Below are positions 21,748 through 29,098 of a stretch of DNA of 64,000 bases, piece after piece. Location: contig OY969422.1 of the NCBI GenBank assembly GCA_963699215.1, positions 1,116,001-1,180,000 of the forward strand. Reading direction: 5' to 3'. Positions within the stretch are counted from its first letter, which is position 1. Every line of letters starts with the position of its first letter. The DNA is from VRUE01 sp963699215 (lineage in GTDB: Bacteria; Actinomycetota; Thermoleophilia; Solirubrobacterales; 70-9). The notes below the pieces were generated by a model. That model saw nothing but the letters and a program-made list of their open reading frames with translations. It searched no databases and was not told where the DNA came from. The translations under genes were made by a program, and so were the position numbers.

Positions 21748-22437
21748 ATGAAGCCAAAGCTCACCTACGCAAACGTCGTCTCGACCCTTGCTTTGTTCTT
21801 AGCCCTAAGCGGAGCAACTGCCTTTGCTGTTCAACAACTGCCAAAGAAGTCCGTAGGCGCAAAGCAACTGAGACCTGGAGCCGTAGTCGCAGACAAGATC
21901 AGGAAGAACGCCGTAACCGCTCCCAAGATCAAGGCTGAAGCGATCAAGAGCGGCAAGATCGCGAGCTTTGCCGTAAAGGAGCAAAAGCTCGCCAACGGCT
22001 CTGTCTCTAACGCAAAGCTGCAAAACGAAGCGATCTCAACCGAGAAGGTCAAAGCCGAGGCGATCACCGGCGCTCAGATCAACGAGGGGACCGTTGGCCA
22101 GGTTCCCTTCGCAGGGCACGCCAACACAGCGACCTTCGCCGAATCCGCAAACCCAGTTGCCTTTGCTGCTGTCAGCCAAGAAGGAAACGTCGATACCGCT
22201 AACTCCAAGGGCAATATCTCTGTCTCCCAAGGAAAAGAAGCTGGCATCTACTGCGTCTCTGTTTCTGGCTTTAGCCCCAGAGGCGCTCAAGTCACGCCCA
22301 GATACAATGGCTCAGGCAACCTCACTGCCTATGCGACGATCGGCGGCACCGCCTCTTGCCCTGCCCCACAGGTTGAGGTGCAGACGCACAACGGGGGGCC
22401 GGCCAAAGCTCCGTTTTATGTGGTGGTTTATCGCTGA
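21748..22437 (+). CDS. Membrane-anchored short-repeat protein, Thermoleophilia type
   Basis: 229 aa. N-terminus 'KLTYANVVSTLALFLALSG' is a signal anchor that I know as common in Solirubrobacterales. It is followed by a run of short repeats built on K-x-L/I and N-A units ('SVGAKQLRPGAVVADKIRK', 'AVTAPKIKAEAIKSGKIA'), likely a fibrous or beta-solenoid stalk, and a small C-terminal beta domain with 'GIYCVSVSGF' and a second Cys. Four bases after the previous stop, so last gene of the secreted cluster. Exposed surface protein; function unknown. Useful as a lineage marker. Confidence 0.75.
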   Translation: MKPKLTYANVVSTLALFLALSGATAFAVQQLPKKSVGAKQLRPGAVVADKIRKNAVTAPKIKAEAIKSGKIASFAVKEQKLANGSVSNAKLQNEAISTEKVKAEAITGAQINEGTVGQVPFAGHANTATFAESANPVAFAAVSQEGNVDTANSKGNISVSQGKEAGIYCVSVSGFSPRGAQVTPRYNGSGNLTAYATIGGTASCPAPQVEVQTHNGGPAKAPFYVVVYR

Positions 22438-22453
22438 GCGGCCACTCACCGCT
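22437..22453 (+). terminator. Short hairpin after the secreted cluster
   Basis: AGCGG (22437-22441) and CCGCT (22449-22453) form a 5-bp stem with a 7-nt loop directly after the stop codon and 15 bp before the tRNA-Thr remnant. Weak, without a T-tract. Confidence 0.4.
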
Positions 22454-22468
22454 AAAGTTGTCTGTTCT

Positions 22469-22506
22469 GCCCGGATAGCTCAGTTGGTAGAGCACTTCCA
22501 TGGTAA
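22469..22506 (+). repeat. attL, tRNA-Thr core
   Basis: 38 bp matched by 63963-64000 with a single difference (A at position 7 here, G in the right copy). The core identity from position 8 on is 31 bp and continues to the window edge, so the true core may be longer. Confidence 0.88.
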
Positions 22507-22511
22507 GGAAG
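22469..22511 (+). tRNA. tRNA-Thr(GGT) 5' remnant, truncated by integration
   Basis: Acceptor 5' strand, D-arm (GCTC/GAGC) and the full anticodon arm CTTCC-ATGGTAA-GGAAG (anticodon GGT) are present to 22511. After that no T-arm or acceptor 3' strand follows, so this copy cannot make a tRNA. It is the left attachment product. Confidence 0.88.
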
Positions 22512-22598
22512 TCTGCTCGGCAGCCAGGGCTCCCCAAGACCAAACGATCGGCTCTGCAGCAAGGATTCGGCGGGGGCCACTAGGCCCTCGCCACTCTC

Positions 22599-22662
22599 GG
22601 TCCTCCCCCACTACGCGCCCCGATGTTCGGGATCGGTTCGGGGCGCGCGGTGGGGGAGGACC
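22599..22662 (+). promoter_or_regulatory. Strong hairpin covering the first phage ribosome-binding site
   Basis: GGTCCTCCCCCAC (22599-22611) pairs with GTGGGGGAGGACC (22650-22662), 13 bp; inside, CGCGCCCC (22614-22621) pairs with GGGGCGCG (22640-22647). The GGAGGA that serves the TTG start at 22666 lies in the 3' arm, so the folded RNA would hide it. The loop carries a GTTCGGG pair (22625-22642). Confidence 0.75.
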
Positions 22663-22665
22663 GGA

Positions 22666-22890
22666 TTGAGCCGGCGCCACCGCAAGAAGCACCCGCGCAA
22701 GTGGGTCAAGCGCACCGACCGGAAGCGAACGTGCCCGAGCGGTAAGCAGGGCTTCGCTCAACCGGGCGAAGCAGCCGCCGCCCTCCCCGGCGCGAACGTC
22801 TACCGCTGCGAAGAGTGCAAGAGGTGGCACGTCGCCGACCCCGTGAGTCGCCGCCAGCGGCAGGCCCGCGCGCGTCGGGGTGAGCTGTGA
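22666..22890 (+). CDS. Small Lys/Arg-rich zinc-ribbon-like phage protein
   Basis: 74 aa from TTG 22666, preceded by GGGGGAGGA in the hairpin arm. Contains 'RTCPSGKQGF' and 'VYRCEECKRWHVADP'; the C-x2-C plus Trp-His arrangement is common in small phage proteins of actinobacteria, where the knuckle probably binds zinc. First gene of the early operon; stop overlaps the next GTG. Function unknown, perhaps nucleic-acid binding. Confidence 0.65.
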   Translation: MSRRHRKKHPRKWVKRTDRKRTCPSGKQGFAQPGEAAAALPGANVYRCEECKRWHVADPVSRRQRQARARRGEL

Positions 22891-23732
22891 GCAGGCTCGA
22901 GGACGTCAGCACGGCGCTATGGGAGGACGAGGACTTCGACGAGCTGAGCCCCGACGCGAAGCTGACCTACCTGTGGAGCTTCACCAACGCCCGCTGCGGT
23001 ATGTGCGGCGTCTACAGGGTCCGCCGCCGGTCGATCGTCGAGGGCTGCCTACCGGCGAAACGCCGCGACGAGGCGCTCAAGGATCTCGAAGAGCACGGCT
23101 ACGTCCGGTATGTGGAGGGCTGGCTGTGGGTGCGCAGCCGGGTCAAGCACCTACGCACGAAGGGCTCGAAGATGGCGACCGGCGTGATCCGGGACATCGA
23201 ACGGGTTCCCGCCGAGCACCCGCTGCGGTCAGCCTTCTTGACCGAATACCTAGAGAATACGTGGGTCAGCAGTTGGCTTTCCGATGCGAAAGTCGAAGCC
23301 CTATCCATACCCCATCCAACCCCTTCCGAAGGGTTGCAGGGCCAGGGCACGGGCCAGGGCGAGGGCTCGGGCAGTGGGGTAAAGGAGACGAACGGGGACA
23401 AAGGGACGAGGCTCTCGAAAGAGCAACTGCGCGCCGACTGGAAACGCTGGCTCGCCCACTTCCACGAGACGACGGGCCGCACGGCAATCGAAGGCAGCGA
23501 AGAGGCCAAACGCGCCTTCAAGGCCCGGCGCGAAGAGGGCCGGAGCGTTGAGGAACTGATGGAAGCGACGATCGGCTGCCACGGCGACGAGCGCCTGCGC
23601 GAGCAGAGCTTCGATCGGCCCGAGACGATCCTGCGCGCCTCCAAGTTCGAGCGCTACATCGAACTTGCCCGGAAGGCCGTAGGCAGCAACGGCAGCTTCA
23701 AGGCATTCCTCGACAAGCCGGTGACGACGTGA
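22887..23732 (+). CDS. Phage replication initiation protein (winged-helix replisome organiser-like)
   Basis: 281 aa. N-terminal domain 'WEDEDFDELSPDAKLTYLW' followed by 'GVYRVRRRSIVEGCLP' and 'EEHGYVRYVEGWLWVRSRVKH' is the winged-helix form seen in phage replication organisers next to a DnaB-type helicase. A Gly/Ser/Gln-rich linker (about residues 145-170) leads to a helical C-domain ('DWKRWLAHFHETTGRTAI') that probably loads the helicase. Overlaps genes on both sides by 4 bp. Binds the phage origin by inference; the origin was not found in this gene. Confidence 0.72.
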   Translation: MSRLEDVSTALWEDEDFDELSPDAKLTYLWSFTNARCGMCGVYRVRRRSIVEGCLPAKRRDEALKDLEEHGYVRYVEGWLWVRSRVKHLRTKGSKMATGVIRDIERVPAEHPLRSAFLTEYLENTWVSSWLSDAKVEALSIPHPTPSEGLQGQGTGQGEGSGSGVKETNGDKGTRLSKEQLRADWKRWLAHFHETTGRTAIEGSEEAKRAFKARREEGRSVEELMEATIGCHGDERLREQSFDRPETILRASKFERYIELARKAVGSNGSFKAFLDKPVTT

Positions 23733-24997
23733 CGGTGCCCTGCGACATCGCCGCCGAGCGGGACCTACTTGGGGCTCTCATCGCCTCGCCTCGCCATGTG
23801 CCAGCCGTCACCGCTGACGTTGGGCTTCGCGCCGAGTTCTTCTACTACGACAGCCACGGCGTCCTCTTCGACGCGATCTGCTCGCTCTTCGACGCCGATA
23901 CGGCGATCGACGAGACGACGATCAACGCTGAGCTGCGCGAGCGGGGGAAGCTCGAGGAAGTCGGCGGCCACATGGCCGGCGAGCTTTTCGCAGCGTGCCC
24001 AGCGCCGAGCAAGGCCAAGGACTACGCGGCGATCGTCGTGCGCGAAGCGGAGTGGCGGACCCGTCTCGCCGCTGGGCAGAAGATCCAGATCGCCGTCGAG
24101 GAACGCGACGAGGACGCGCTGGTCGAGGCCGAGGCAATGCTGCAAACCGACCTCACCCACCAGGCGGCCGACCTCGAGCCCGAAGACCTCTACGGCATCG
24201 CCTACGAGCTGCTCGAACACGGCGGCGCCGAGGCGTTCCCCTGGCCCTTCAAACGGTTGAACGACCTGACCTCCGGCGGGATGCGCCGGGGCGAGTTCAT
24301 CGTGATTGGCGGGCACAGCTCCCACGGTAAGTCGCAGTTCCTCGATCAATCGCTGATCGGGCTGCACAAGGCTGGGCTGCGGACGAGGCTCTACATGAAC
24401 GAGATGTCTGCGCAGCAGCGCGTCGCCCGGACTCTTGCCCGGAAGACCCGCATCCCCTACTCGAAGATCATCCGCGGCGAGCTGACCCACGAGCAGCAGA
24501 TCCTCGCCAACCGAGCGCTCAACGAAGGCGACACCTTTCCGTTCGGGATCACCCTCGCCGCTGGCTGGTCGGCGCTGGACATCGCCCACCACATCCGCCG
24601 CAACGGCTTCGACGTGGCGGCCGTGGACATCATGCACCTGATCGAGTACGAAGACGAGCGCGATCTGTCGGCGATCACCGCCACCTTCGCTCGCACTGCC
24701 GTCCAAGCCAACTGCGTCGTGTTGTCGACGGCGCACCTGAACGAGAAGCGGGTGACGGGAGTCGTCCGTCCCCGGCCGACCGAAGGCGACCTGCGCGGGT
24801 CGGGGTCGATCAAGAACGACGCCGACATCGTGTGCTTCGTCCACCGCGAGCAGGACTCGGAGACGGGTGATCGCGAACCGCAGGGGGCGATCTACTTCAC
24901 GAAGGTCCGCAACGGCCCGACCGGCGGCATGGAGGTCTACTTCAACGAGGCCCGGCTGAGCTTTACGCCGCTGGTCGACGGAAGGGAAGCGCCGTGA
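23729..24997 (+). CDS. DnaB-like replicative helicase
   Basis: 422 aa. N-terminal DnaB helical domain ('CDIAAERDLLGALIASP') and C-terminal RecA fold. Walker A is 'GGHSSHGKS' (about residues 193-201), preceded by 'LTSGGMRRGEFIVIGG'; Walker B is 'VAAVDIMHLI', and 'DLRGSGSIKNDADIVCFVHRE' is the DnaB motif H4 region. 5'-3' helicase of the phage fork, working with the preceding initiator. GTG start overlapping the upstream stop. Confidence 0.92.
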   Translation: MTVPCDIAAERDLLGALIASPRHVPAVTADVGLRAEFFYYDSHGVLFDAICSLFDADTAIDETTINAELRERGKLEEVGGHMAGELFAACPAPSKAKDYAAIVVREAEWRTRLAAGQKIQIAVEERDEDALVEAEAMLQTDLTHQAADLEPEDLYGIAYELLEHGGAEAFPWPFKRLNDLTSGGMRRGEFIVIGGHSSHGKSQFLDQSLIGLHKAGLRTRLYMNEMSAQQRVARTLARKTRIPYSKIIRGELTHEQQILANRALNEGDTFPFGITLAAGWSALDIAHHIRRNGFDVAAVDIMHLIEYEDERDLSAITATFARTAVQANCVVLSTAHLNEKRVTGVVRPRPTEGDLRGSGSIKNDADIVCFVHREQDSETGDREPQGAIYFTKVRNGPTGGMEVYFNEARLSFTPLVDGREAP

Positions 24998-25212
24998 GCG
25001 AAGGCCGCCCGACCACCACGACGGACCTGTCACCCCTGCGCCGCGAACAGAAGAGGCGCGCTCGCCGAGCCGAGGAACGCCGGTGGAAGGCCGCCTGTGG
25101 GCCTGTGACGACGAGCTACATGGCCTGCCCGGAATGCGGTGAGCGCCACGACCGGCGCGAGCCGTGCCCTACGAAATCTGAGGGGGGGGGCGTGGGTGCA
25201 AATGACGGTTGA
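24994..25212 (+). CDS. Small zinc-ribbon phage protein
   Basis: 72 aa, GTG start overlapping the helicase stop. Very basic first half and 'YMACPECGERHDRREPCP' in the second, a likely zinc knuckle. An eight-G run at about 25,185-25,192 near the 3' end could affect the reading of the last residues. Function unknown. Confidence 0.55.
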   Translation: MSEGRPTTTTDLSPLRREQKRRARRAEERRWKAACGPVTTSYMACPECGERHDRREPCPTKSEGGGVGANDG

Positions 25213-25393
25213 CGATGTGATCGCCGACGTCGAAGCCACGGACCCGGCCGTTGAAGCCGAGCTCGGCAAGTCACCCGCTCGAGCCGCCGAGGGTGGCTCG
25301 AAGCTCTGCCCGGAATGCGGCGTCGAGCCGAGCGTCTACGGCGGCCGGTGCTGGCTGTGCCGAGGCCGGTCGATGATGGAGCCGGGCGAGTGA
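25202..25393 (+). CDS. Small zinc-ribbon phage protein
   Basis: 63 aa from ATG 25202, overlapping the previous gene by 11 bp in another frame. Acidic N-terminal half ('MTVDDVIADVEATDPAVEAE') and a C-terminal 'CPECGVEPSVYGGRCWLCRG' four-Cys knuckle. Stop overlaps the next GTG. Function unknown. Confidence 0.55.
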   Translation: MTVDDVIADVEATDPAVEAELGKSPARAAEGGSKLCPECGVEPSVYGGRCWLCRGRSMMEPGE

Positions 25394-25611
25394 CCTGCCT
25401 CTTCTGCGGCGACCCGCTCATCCGCCGATCCTTCATCCGGCCCGGTGGCCTGCCCTTCTCCTGGTGGGGCTGCGACTGCCACGAGGCCGAGCTGGCGCAC
25501 GTCGTCGCTCCCAGCCTGGTCGGCGCGCTGCGGCTCGGGTTCGGTCTGACGACGGTGCTGGCGACCTTCCCCGACGAGTCGCGGCCCTGGCTCATGCGAG
25601 CGTGCCCGTGA
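25390..25611 (+). CDS. Small Cys-rich phage protein
   Basis: 73 aa from GTG 25390. 'MTCLFCGDPLIRRSF' and 'SWWGCDCHEAE' give four cysteines in two pairs plus a His, again a zinc site. The rest is a hydrophobic helix 'SLVGALRLGFGLTTVLATF'. Overlaps both neighbours by 4 bp. Third Cys-knuckle gene in a row; no family recognised. Confidence 0.5.
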   Translation: MTCLFCGDPLIRRSFIRPGGLPFSWWGCDCHEAELAHVVAPSLVGALRLGFGLTTVLATFPDESRPWLMRACP

Positions 25612-25967
25612 CCGCCCTGACCCACGCCTACTCCGGCCCTGGCTATCCCGCCCTGCCATCCGAGCGCGGCGGCTTCTTCGCCCGCATGGGGGAGGCCGAG
25701 CTGATTACCGGCGCCTTTCGCGTTGTCGAGGACGAGGGCGCCCGCTTCGTGGTCGGCAACGGCGAGGACCCGGAGAAGTTCTGGAAGGTCGACGGCGACG
25801 AGTGGGACGCGCGAGCGCAGGACTACACCGCCGACTCGCCGCCCTTCGTCGAGGCGATCAAGAACCCGGTCGTCCGCGCTGCCCTTCGCCGCCAGGTCGC
25901 CGATATGCGCGTCGTCGCTCGGCGCTGCGCGGAAGGCGAGCCCCCGACAAGAGAGGTTGACGAGTGA
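25608..25967 (+). CDS. Hypothetical early phage protein
   Basis: 119 aa from GTG 25608, which overlaps the previous stop; an in-frame upstream stretch is a shadow of that gene. Acidic, with 'ITGAFRVVEDEGARFVVGNG' beta strands and a helical C-terminus. No recognised domain. Its place in the replication operon is the only clue. Confidence 0.5.
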   Translation: MTALTHAYSGPGYPALPSERGGFFARMGEAELITGAFRVVEDEGARFVVGNGEDPEKFWKVDGDEWDARAQDYTADSPPFVEAIKNPVVRAALRRQVADMRVVARRCAEGEPPTREVDE

Positions 25968-26359
25968 GCGGACCATGGACGTTCGATGAAGCGAGCGAGG
26001 CGTGCAAAGAAGCCTCGCGGCGGCAGAAAGACGCCGAGGACAGCTTTCAACAGGCGGCGGTGGACGCCGCCAAAGGCGAAGAGCAGTACCGCCTTGCTCT
26101 CGCCGAGCAGATCATCCGGCAGCACGACGACGGCGTTGCCTGGACGGTGGCGCCCGACCTCGCCCGCGGCGATCCCAAGGTGGCCGAGCTGCGCCGGGAG
26201 CGGGACATCGCCGTAGGCGTCCGCGATGCACTCGATCAAGCGTGCTGGCGAAGGAACGCCGACCGCAAAGACGCTCAGCGCTTCGCCGACTGGTCGATGC
26301 GCCGCGAGCTGGCCGAAGGCTACGACGACGCACCAACCGAGCATAGGAGGGGACAGTGA
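25964..26359 (+). CDS. Hypothetical coiled-coil early phage protein
   Basis: 131 aa, GTG start overlapping the upstream gene. Largely helical and charged: 'CKEASRRQKDAEDSFQQAA' and 'KVAELRRERDIAVGVRDAL' are good coiled-coil segments. No enzymatic motif. Stop overlaps the next gene's GTG. Confidence 0.5.
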   Translation: MSGPWTFDEASEACKEASRRQKDAEDSFQQAAVDAAKGEEQYRLALAEQIIRQHDDGVAWTVAPDLARGDPKVAELRRERDIAVGVRDALDQACWRRNADRKDAQRFADWSMRRELAEGYDDAPTEHRRGQ

Positions 26360-27054
26360 GGATTCGCAGACAGGACACCGATACGCCCGAGCCCGAGGGG
26401 CCGGCACCGCTCGACGTCGACATCGACGTTCGCGAGCACGACGACTTCCAGCGGGTCGACGAGGCGACGCGCAAAGCAATCGAGCAGGCCGACCGGATCA
26501 CCGGGGACATCGAGGATCAAGAGCTGGCCAGCGAGGCGACCGACGCTCTCGCCGTTCTCCGCAACGCGATCGCGGACGGGGAGACGGCGCGCAAGGGCCT
26601 CAAAAAGCCCTACGACGACGCCGGCAAGCGCGTCCAGGCCGCCTTCAAGGAGCTGGCCTCGCCGCTCGAAGCCCGCAAGAAGAGCCTCGAAGATCGGTTC
26701 CTCGCCTACGAGGCCAAGAAAGAACAGGCCGAGCGCGAGAGGCGTGAGAGAGAGGAAGCCGAGACGCGCAAGGCCCAGGAAGAAGAGAACGCCCGCGCCG
26801 AGGCCGAGCAGCGCCAGGCCCACCATGTCGCTGCCCCGGCGCCGCGGAAAGAACCGACCGGTGCCCGCGGGGCGAGCGGCGCCAAGTCCTCGCCGACGAC
26901 CGAACTCAAGTACCGGATCGTGGACGAAGACGAGCTGCCCGACGAGTACGTCGAACGGGTGCCGCGCCGGTCGAAGATCCTGGCCGACGTGCGCAACGGC
27001 ATCGTGATTCCCGGCGTCGAACCCTACCGCGACAAAAGGGTTCAGGTGAGGTAG
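26356..27054 (+). CDS. Coiled-coil phage protein, possible recombination accessory
   Basis: 232 aa. Long charged helix in the middle ('KKEQAERERREREEAETRK' and neighbours) and a compact C-terminal domain 'RIVDEDELPDEYVERVP...GIVIPGVEPYRDKRVQV'. A similar C-terminal pattern (Pro-x-x-Tyr, then Ile-Pro-Gly-Val) occurs in phage proteins located beside recombination and SSB genes. That comparison is from memory and not tested. Directly abuts the SSB gene. Confidence 0.5.
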   Translation: MRIRRQDTDTPEPEGPAPLDVDIDVREHDDFQRVDEATRKAIEQADRITGDIEDQELASEATDALAVLRNAIADGETARKGLKKPYDDAGKRVQAAFKELASPLEARKKSLEDRFLAYEAKKEQAERERREREEAETRKAQEEENARAEAEQRQAHHVAAPAPRKEPTGARGASGAKSSPTTELKYRIVDEDELPDEYVERVPRRSKILADVRNGIVIPGVEPYRDKRVQVR

Positions 27055-27876
27055 ATGGGACAGCGCGAGCCGGTCCCCGGCCTACCCAAACAGCAGGAGT
27101 GGAAAGTCCTCAAGGTCCGAGAGGGGAAGGAAGAACCGGGCCAGAAGGGCGGGATGCTCAAGAAGTTCTACGTGGACTTCGAGGGCTGCGACGACGTGTA
27201 CTGGCGCCGCAAAATGCCAGCGACGGTCGAGGTCGGAGAGACGTACTTCGGCACGATCAGCAACGGCGACTACGGCCCGATCTTCAAGAAGGAATCGCCC
27301 GGTGGCGCCGGAGGCGGCGGTGGAGGGGGAGGCGGCAGCCGCAGCGGCAGCCGCAGCTTCAAGCCCGAGTCCGAATTCGATCCCGAGAAGGTGGCGCGGA
27401 TGGGCCGGGCGCACGCGCAGGATATGGCGCTCGAAGCCCTGCAGCTCGGCTCGGACGAGGCCAGGACCGGCTCGGCCGATGAACTGAAAGCGGCGATCAC
27501 CGAGTGGACCGACTGGTTCGAGGCCGATGTCAACGCCGCGGGCGCGCGGGCGAAGGCGGCACAACCGGCGGCGGCGGAACCGGAGCAGCAGCAGCAGTCG
27601 ACGCAACCCGCGAGCGACGATCCCCAGCCCGTCGACTCGACGACGATGCGGAACCTCTGCGAACACGCGGGCCTTGAGAAGGCCCCGGCCGAACGGCTCT
27701 CGCAGTTTGTCTGCTCTCGCCTCAACGCCGAGCAGCAGCAGCGCGCCAAGGCTGGGCTGGAAGGGAACACGACCGAGACTCTCGGCCGGCTCTGCTCTGC
27801 CTTCGAGGAAGCGGAAGGCGAGCCGCTCGAGCCCAACCCGGCCGCCGCCCCTGGCGACGACGACATCCCGTTTTGA
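27055..27876 (+). CDS. Phage single-stranded DNA-binding protein with acidic C-terminal tip
   Basis: 273 aa. The strongest clue is the end 'PGDDDIPF', identical in its last residues to the acidic tip of bacterial SSB that recruits repair and replication partners. The N-terminus ('EWKVLKVREGKEEP...FYVDFEG...VEVGETYFGTISNGDYG') is beta rich and could be an OB fold. A Gly/Ser linker with nine consecutive Gly follows, then helices and a Gln/Ala-rich linker. The length and extra helical domain are unlike E. coli SSB. Works with the helicase by context. Confidence 0.72.
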   Translation: MGQREPVPGLPKQQEWKVLKVREGKEEPGQKGGMLKKFYVDFEGCDDVYWRRKMPATVEVGETYFGTISNGDYGPIFKKESPGGAGGGGGGGGGSRSGSRSFKPESEFDPEKVARMGRAHAQDMALEALQLGSDEARTGSADELKAAITEWTDWFEADVNAAGARAKAAQPAAAEPEQQQQSTQPASDDPQPVDSTTMRNLCEHAGLEKAPAERLSQFVCSRLNAEQQQRAKAGLEGNTTETLGRLCSAFEEAEGEPLEPNPAAAPGDDDIPF

Positions 27877-28673
27877 AGCTGCCCAAGGACACGCGGATCG
27901 CGATCTACGAGGCGAAGGGCAAGCCCGTCGAGATTGAGATCCCCGAGGGTGAGCGCTGCCGGAAGTGGCAGACCTACGCGATTGAGGGCAACCGCCCCCG
28001 CCGCCGCCGGCACCTTGACCCGGACAGGCTCTTCGCGCGGCCCATGCTCTTCGTCGAGTCGATCGAGCGGCGAAGCGGTGTGCTCTACGCAACCGTGCGC
28101 GTGGTCGATCCGTCTGTTTACCTCGCCCGGCAGCAAGGACGTGCCCATCCGCAGCAGTACACCGAGAGCATCCCCGACGCGATCGACGAGGCCGAGCGCG
28201 TGCCGCCGGAATATCAAGAACGGTTGTCACTTCGTGGTCGCCAGGAGACGACGGTCCTGGGTGCTCGCGCTCGAGCGGAAAGGGAAGTTGCTGACGCTGA
28301 GCGAGACATCGCTGGGGCAGCCGACCAGGGCGAGTCCGCCGCGCTTGCGGAAGGGCGGCTCGATCGAGCCAAGGGCAGGCTGGCCGCGGTCAACTCTCCA
28401 GAGGCGGCGAGCAGGTGTCCCAGCGCGCCGAAGCGCCAGCCGAGCTCGCCCAGCGAGCCCGAGCCGCCGTCCCTGTCCTCTGACGCGGTGCTTCGCGTGC
28501 TGCGCGACGACGACTCGGCGGGGGACATCGCCGTCCGGCTTGGCAGGCCGCCCACCAAACTCCGGGCGATCGTCACGGCGCTGCAGGAGCTGCGCGAGCA
28601 GGGACGTGTCTTCTACTACGTGGAGGCCGACGAGGACGGGGAACAACCGATCGGCCGCTGGCGCGGCGCTTAG
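27873..28673 (+). CDS. Phage protein with C-terminal winged-helix domain
   Basis: 266 aa from TTG 27873, overlapping the SSB stop. N-terminal beta-rich part ('RIAIYEAKGKPVEIEIPEGE'), a helical Ala/Glu region, a Pro/Ser linker, then 'DAVLRVLRDDDSAGDIAVRL' and 'KLRAIVTALQELREQGRVFY' forming a winged helix-turn-helix. Last gene of the early operon; the structured non-coding stretch follows directly. Could be a late-gene or copy-control regulator, but no homologue is recognised. Confidence 0.5.
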   Translation: MKLPKDTRIAIYEAKGKPVEIEIPEGERCRKWQTYAIEGNRPRRRRHLDPDRLFARPMLFVESIERRSGVLYATVRVVDPSVYLARQQGRAHPQQYTESIPDAIDEAERVPPEYQERLSLRGRQETTVLGARARAEREVADAERDIAGAADQGESAALAEGRLDRAKGRLAAVNSPEAASRCPSAPKRQPSSPSEPEPPSLSSDAVLRVLRDDDSAGDIAVRLGRPPTKLRAIVTALQELREQGRVFYYVEADEDGEQPIGRWRGA

Positions 28674-28675
28674 TC

Positions 28676-28830
28676 GTCCGTCAGCAGCAGGTAGAATTGC
28701 CCGCAGGTTCGTCGGACCACGCCCGCAGACAGCGGGCCTCGACACGCCCATAGGCGTAGTGCGTCCCTCGACGAGCCTCACACGTCTCCTCGTGTGCCCG
28801 CCGCCCGGCCTCTTCCCTAGAGGCCATCAA
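28676..28830 (+). ncRNA. Candidate structured RNA with a three-way junction
   Basis: No gene between 28,674 and the tRNA. GGACCAC (28714-28720) pairs with GTG-C-GTCC (28759-28766) as a closing stem; inside it are GCCCGC/GCGGGC (28721-28726, 28732-28737) and ACGCC/GGCGT (28744-28748, 28753-28757). Two more hairpins follow: CACACG/CGTGTG (28779-28784, 28791-28796) and GGCCTCT/AGAGGCC (28807-28813, 28819-28825). The last two could simply be terminators of the early operon; the junction suggests a folded RNA. Confidence 0.45.
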
Positions 28831-29018
28831 AGCGGCGGCGGGAGCCTTCGATGTACGTAGCTGCCGTGGTGTAACGAGACGATTCGGACTCCAGCACGCC
28901 GAGGACGAAACGCCTTAGCCCGCTGATGATGGTGGCGGGGGGTCGGAAGCGCCGGGTGACGAATCGGAAGTCCCGGCCGGCAGCTACTCGACGAGCCGCC
29001 ACAGGTGTCTCGTCACGC

Positions 29019-29092
29019 CGCGGGGTAGCTCAGGCAGGCAGAGCGCTCGGCTCATACCCGAGAGGTCGCGGGATCGAAGCCCGCCCCCGCTA
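29019..29092 (+). tRNA. Phage tRNA with CAT anticodon (Met or initiator-like)
   Basis: Complete cloverleaf: acceptor CGCGGGG/CCCCGCT, D-arm GCTC/GAGC, anticodon arm CTCGG-CTCATAC-CCGAG, variable AGGTC, T-arm GCGGG-ATCGAAG-CCCGC, discriminator A, no encoded CCA. The first base pair is C1-U72, an unpaired end like that of bacterial initiator tRNA; the anticodon stem has only two of the three G-C pairs of a true initiator. An isoleucine (lysidine) identity for CAT cannot be excluded. Confidence 0.85.
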
Positions 29093-29098
29093 TCGCTC

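Noticed and set aside
28860..28920. Second tRNA-like stretch before the CAT tRNA
   Set aside because: Some tRNA-like phrases occur, but no anticodon arm of 5 bp with a 7-nt loop or T-arm could be built.
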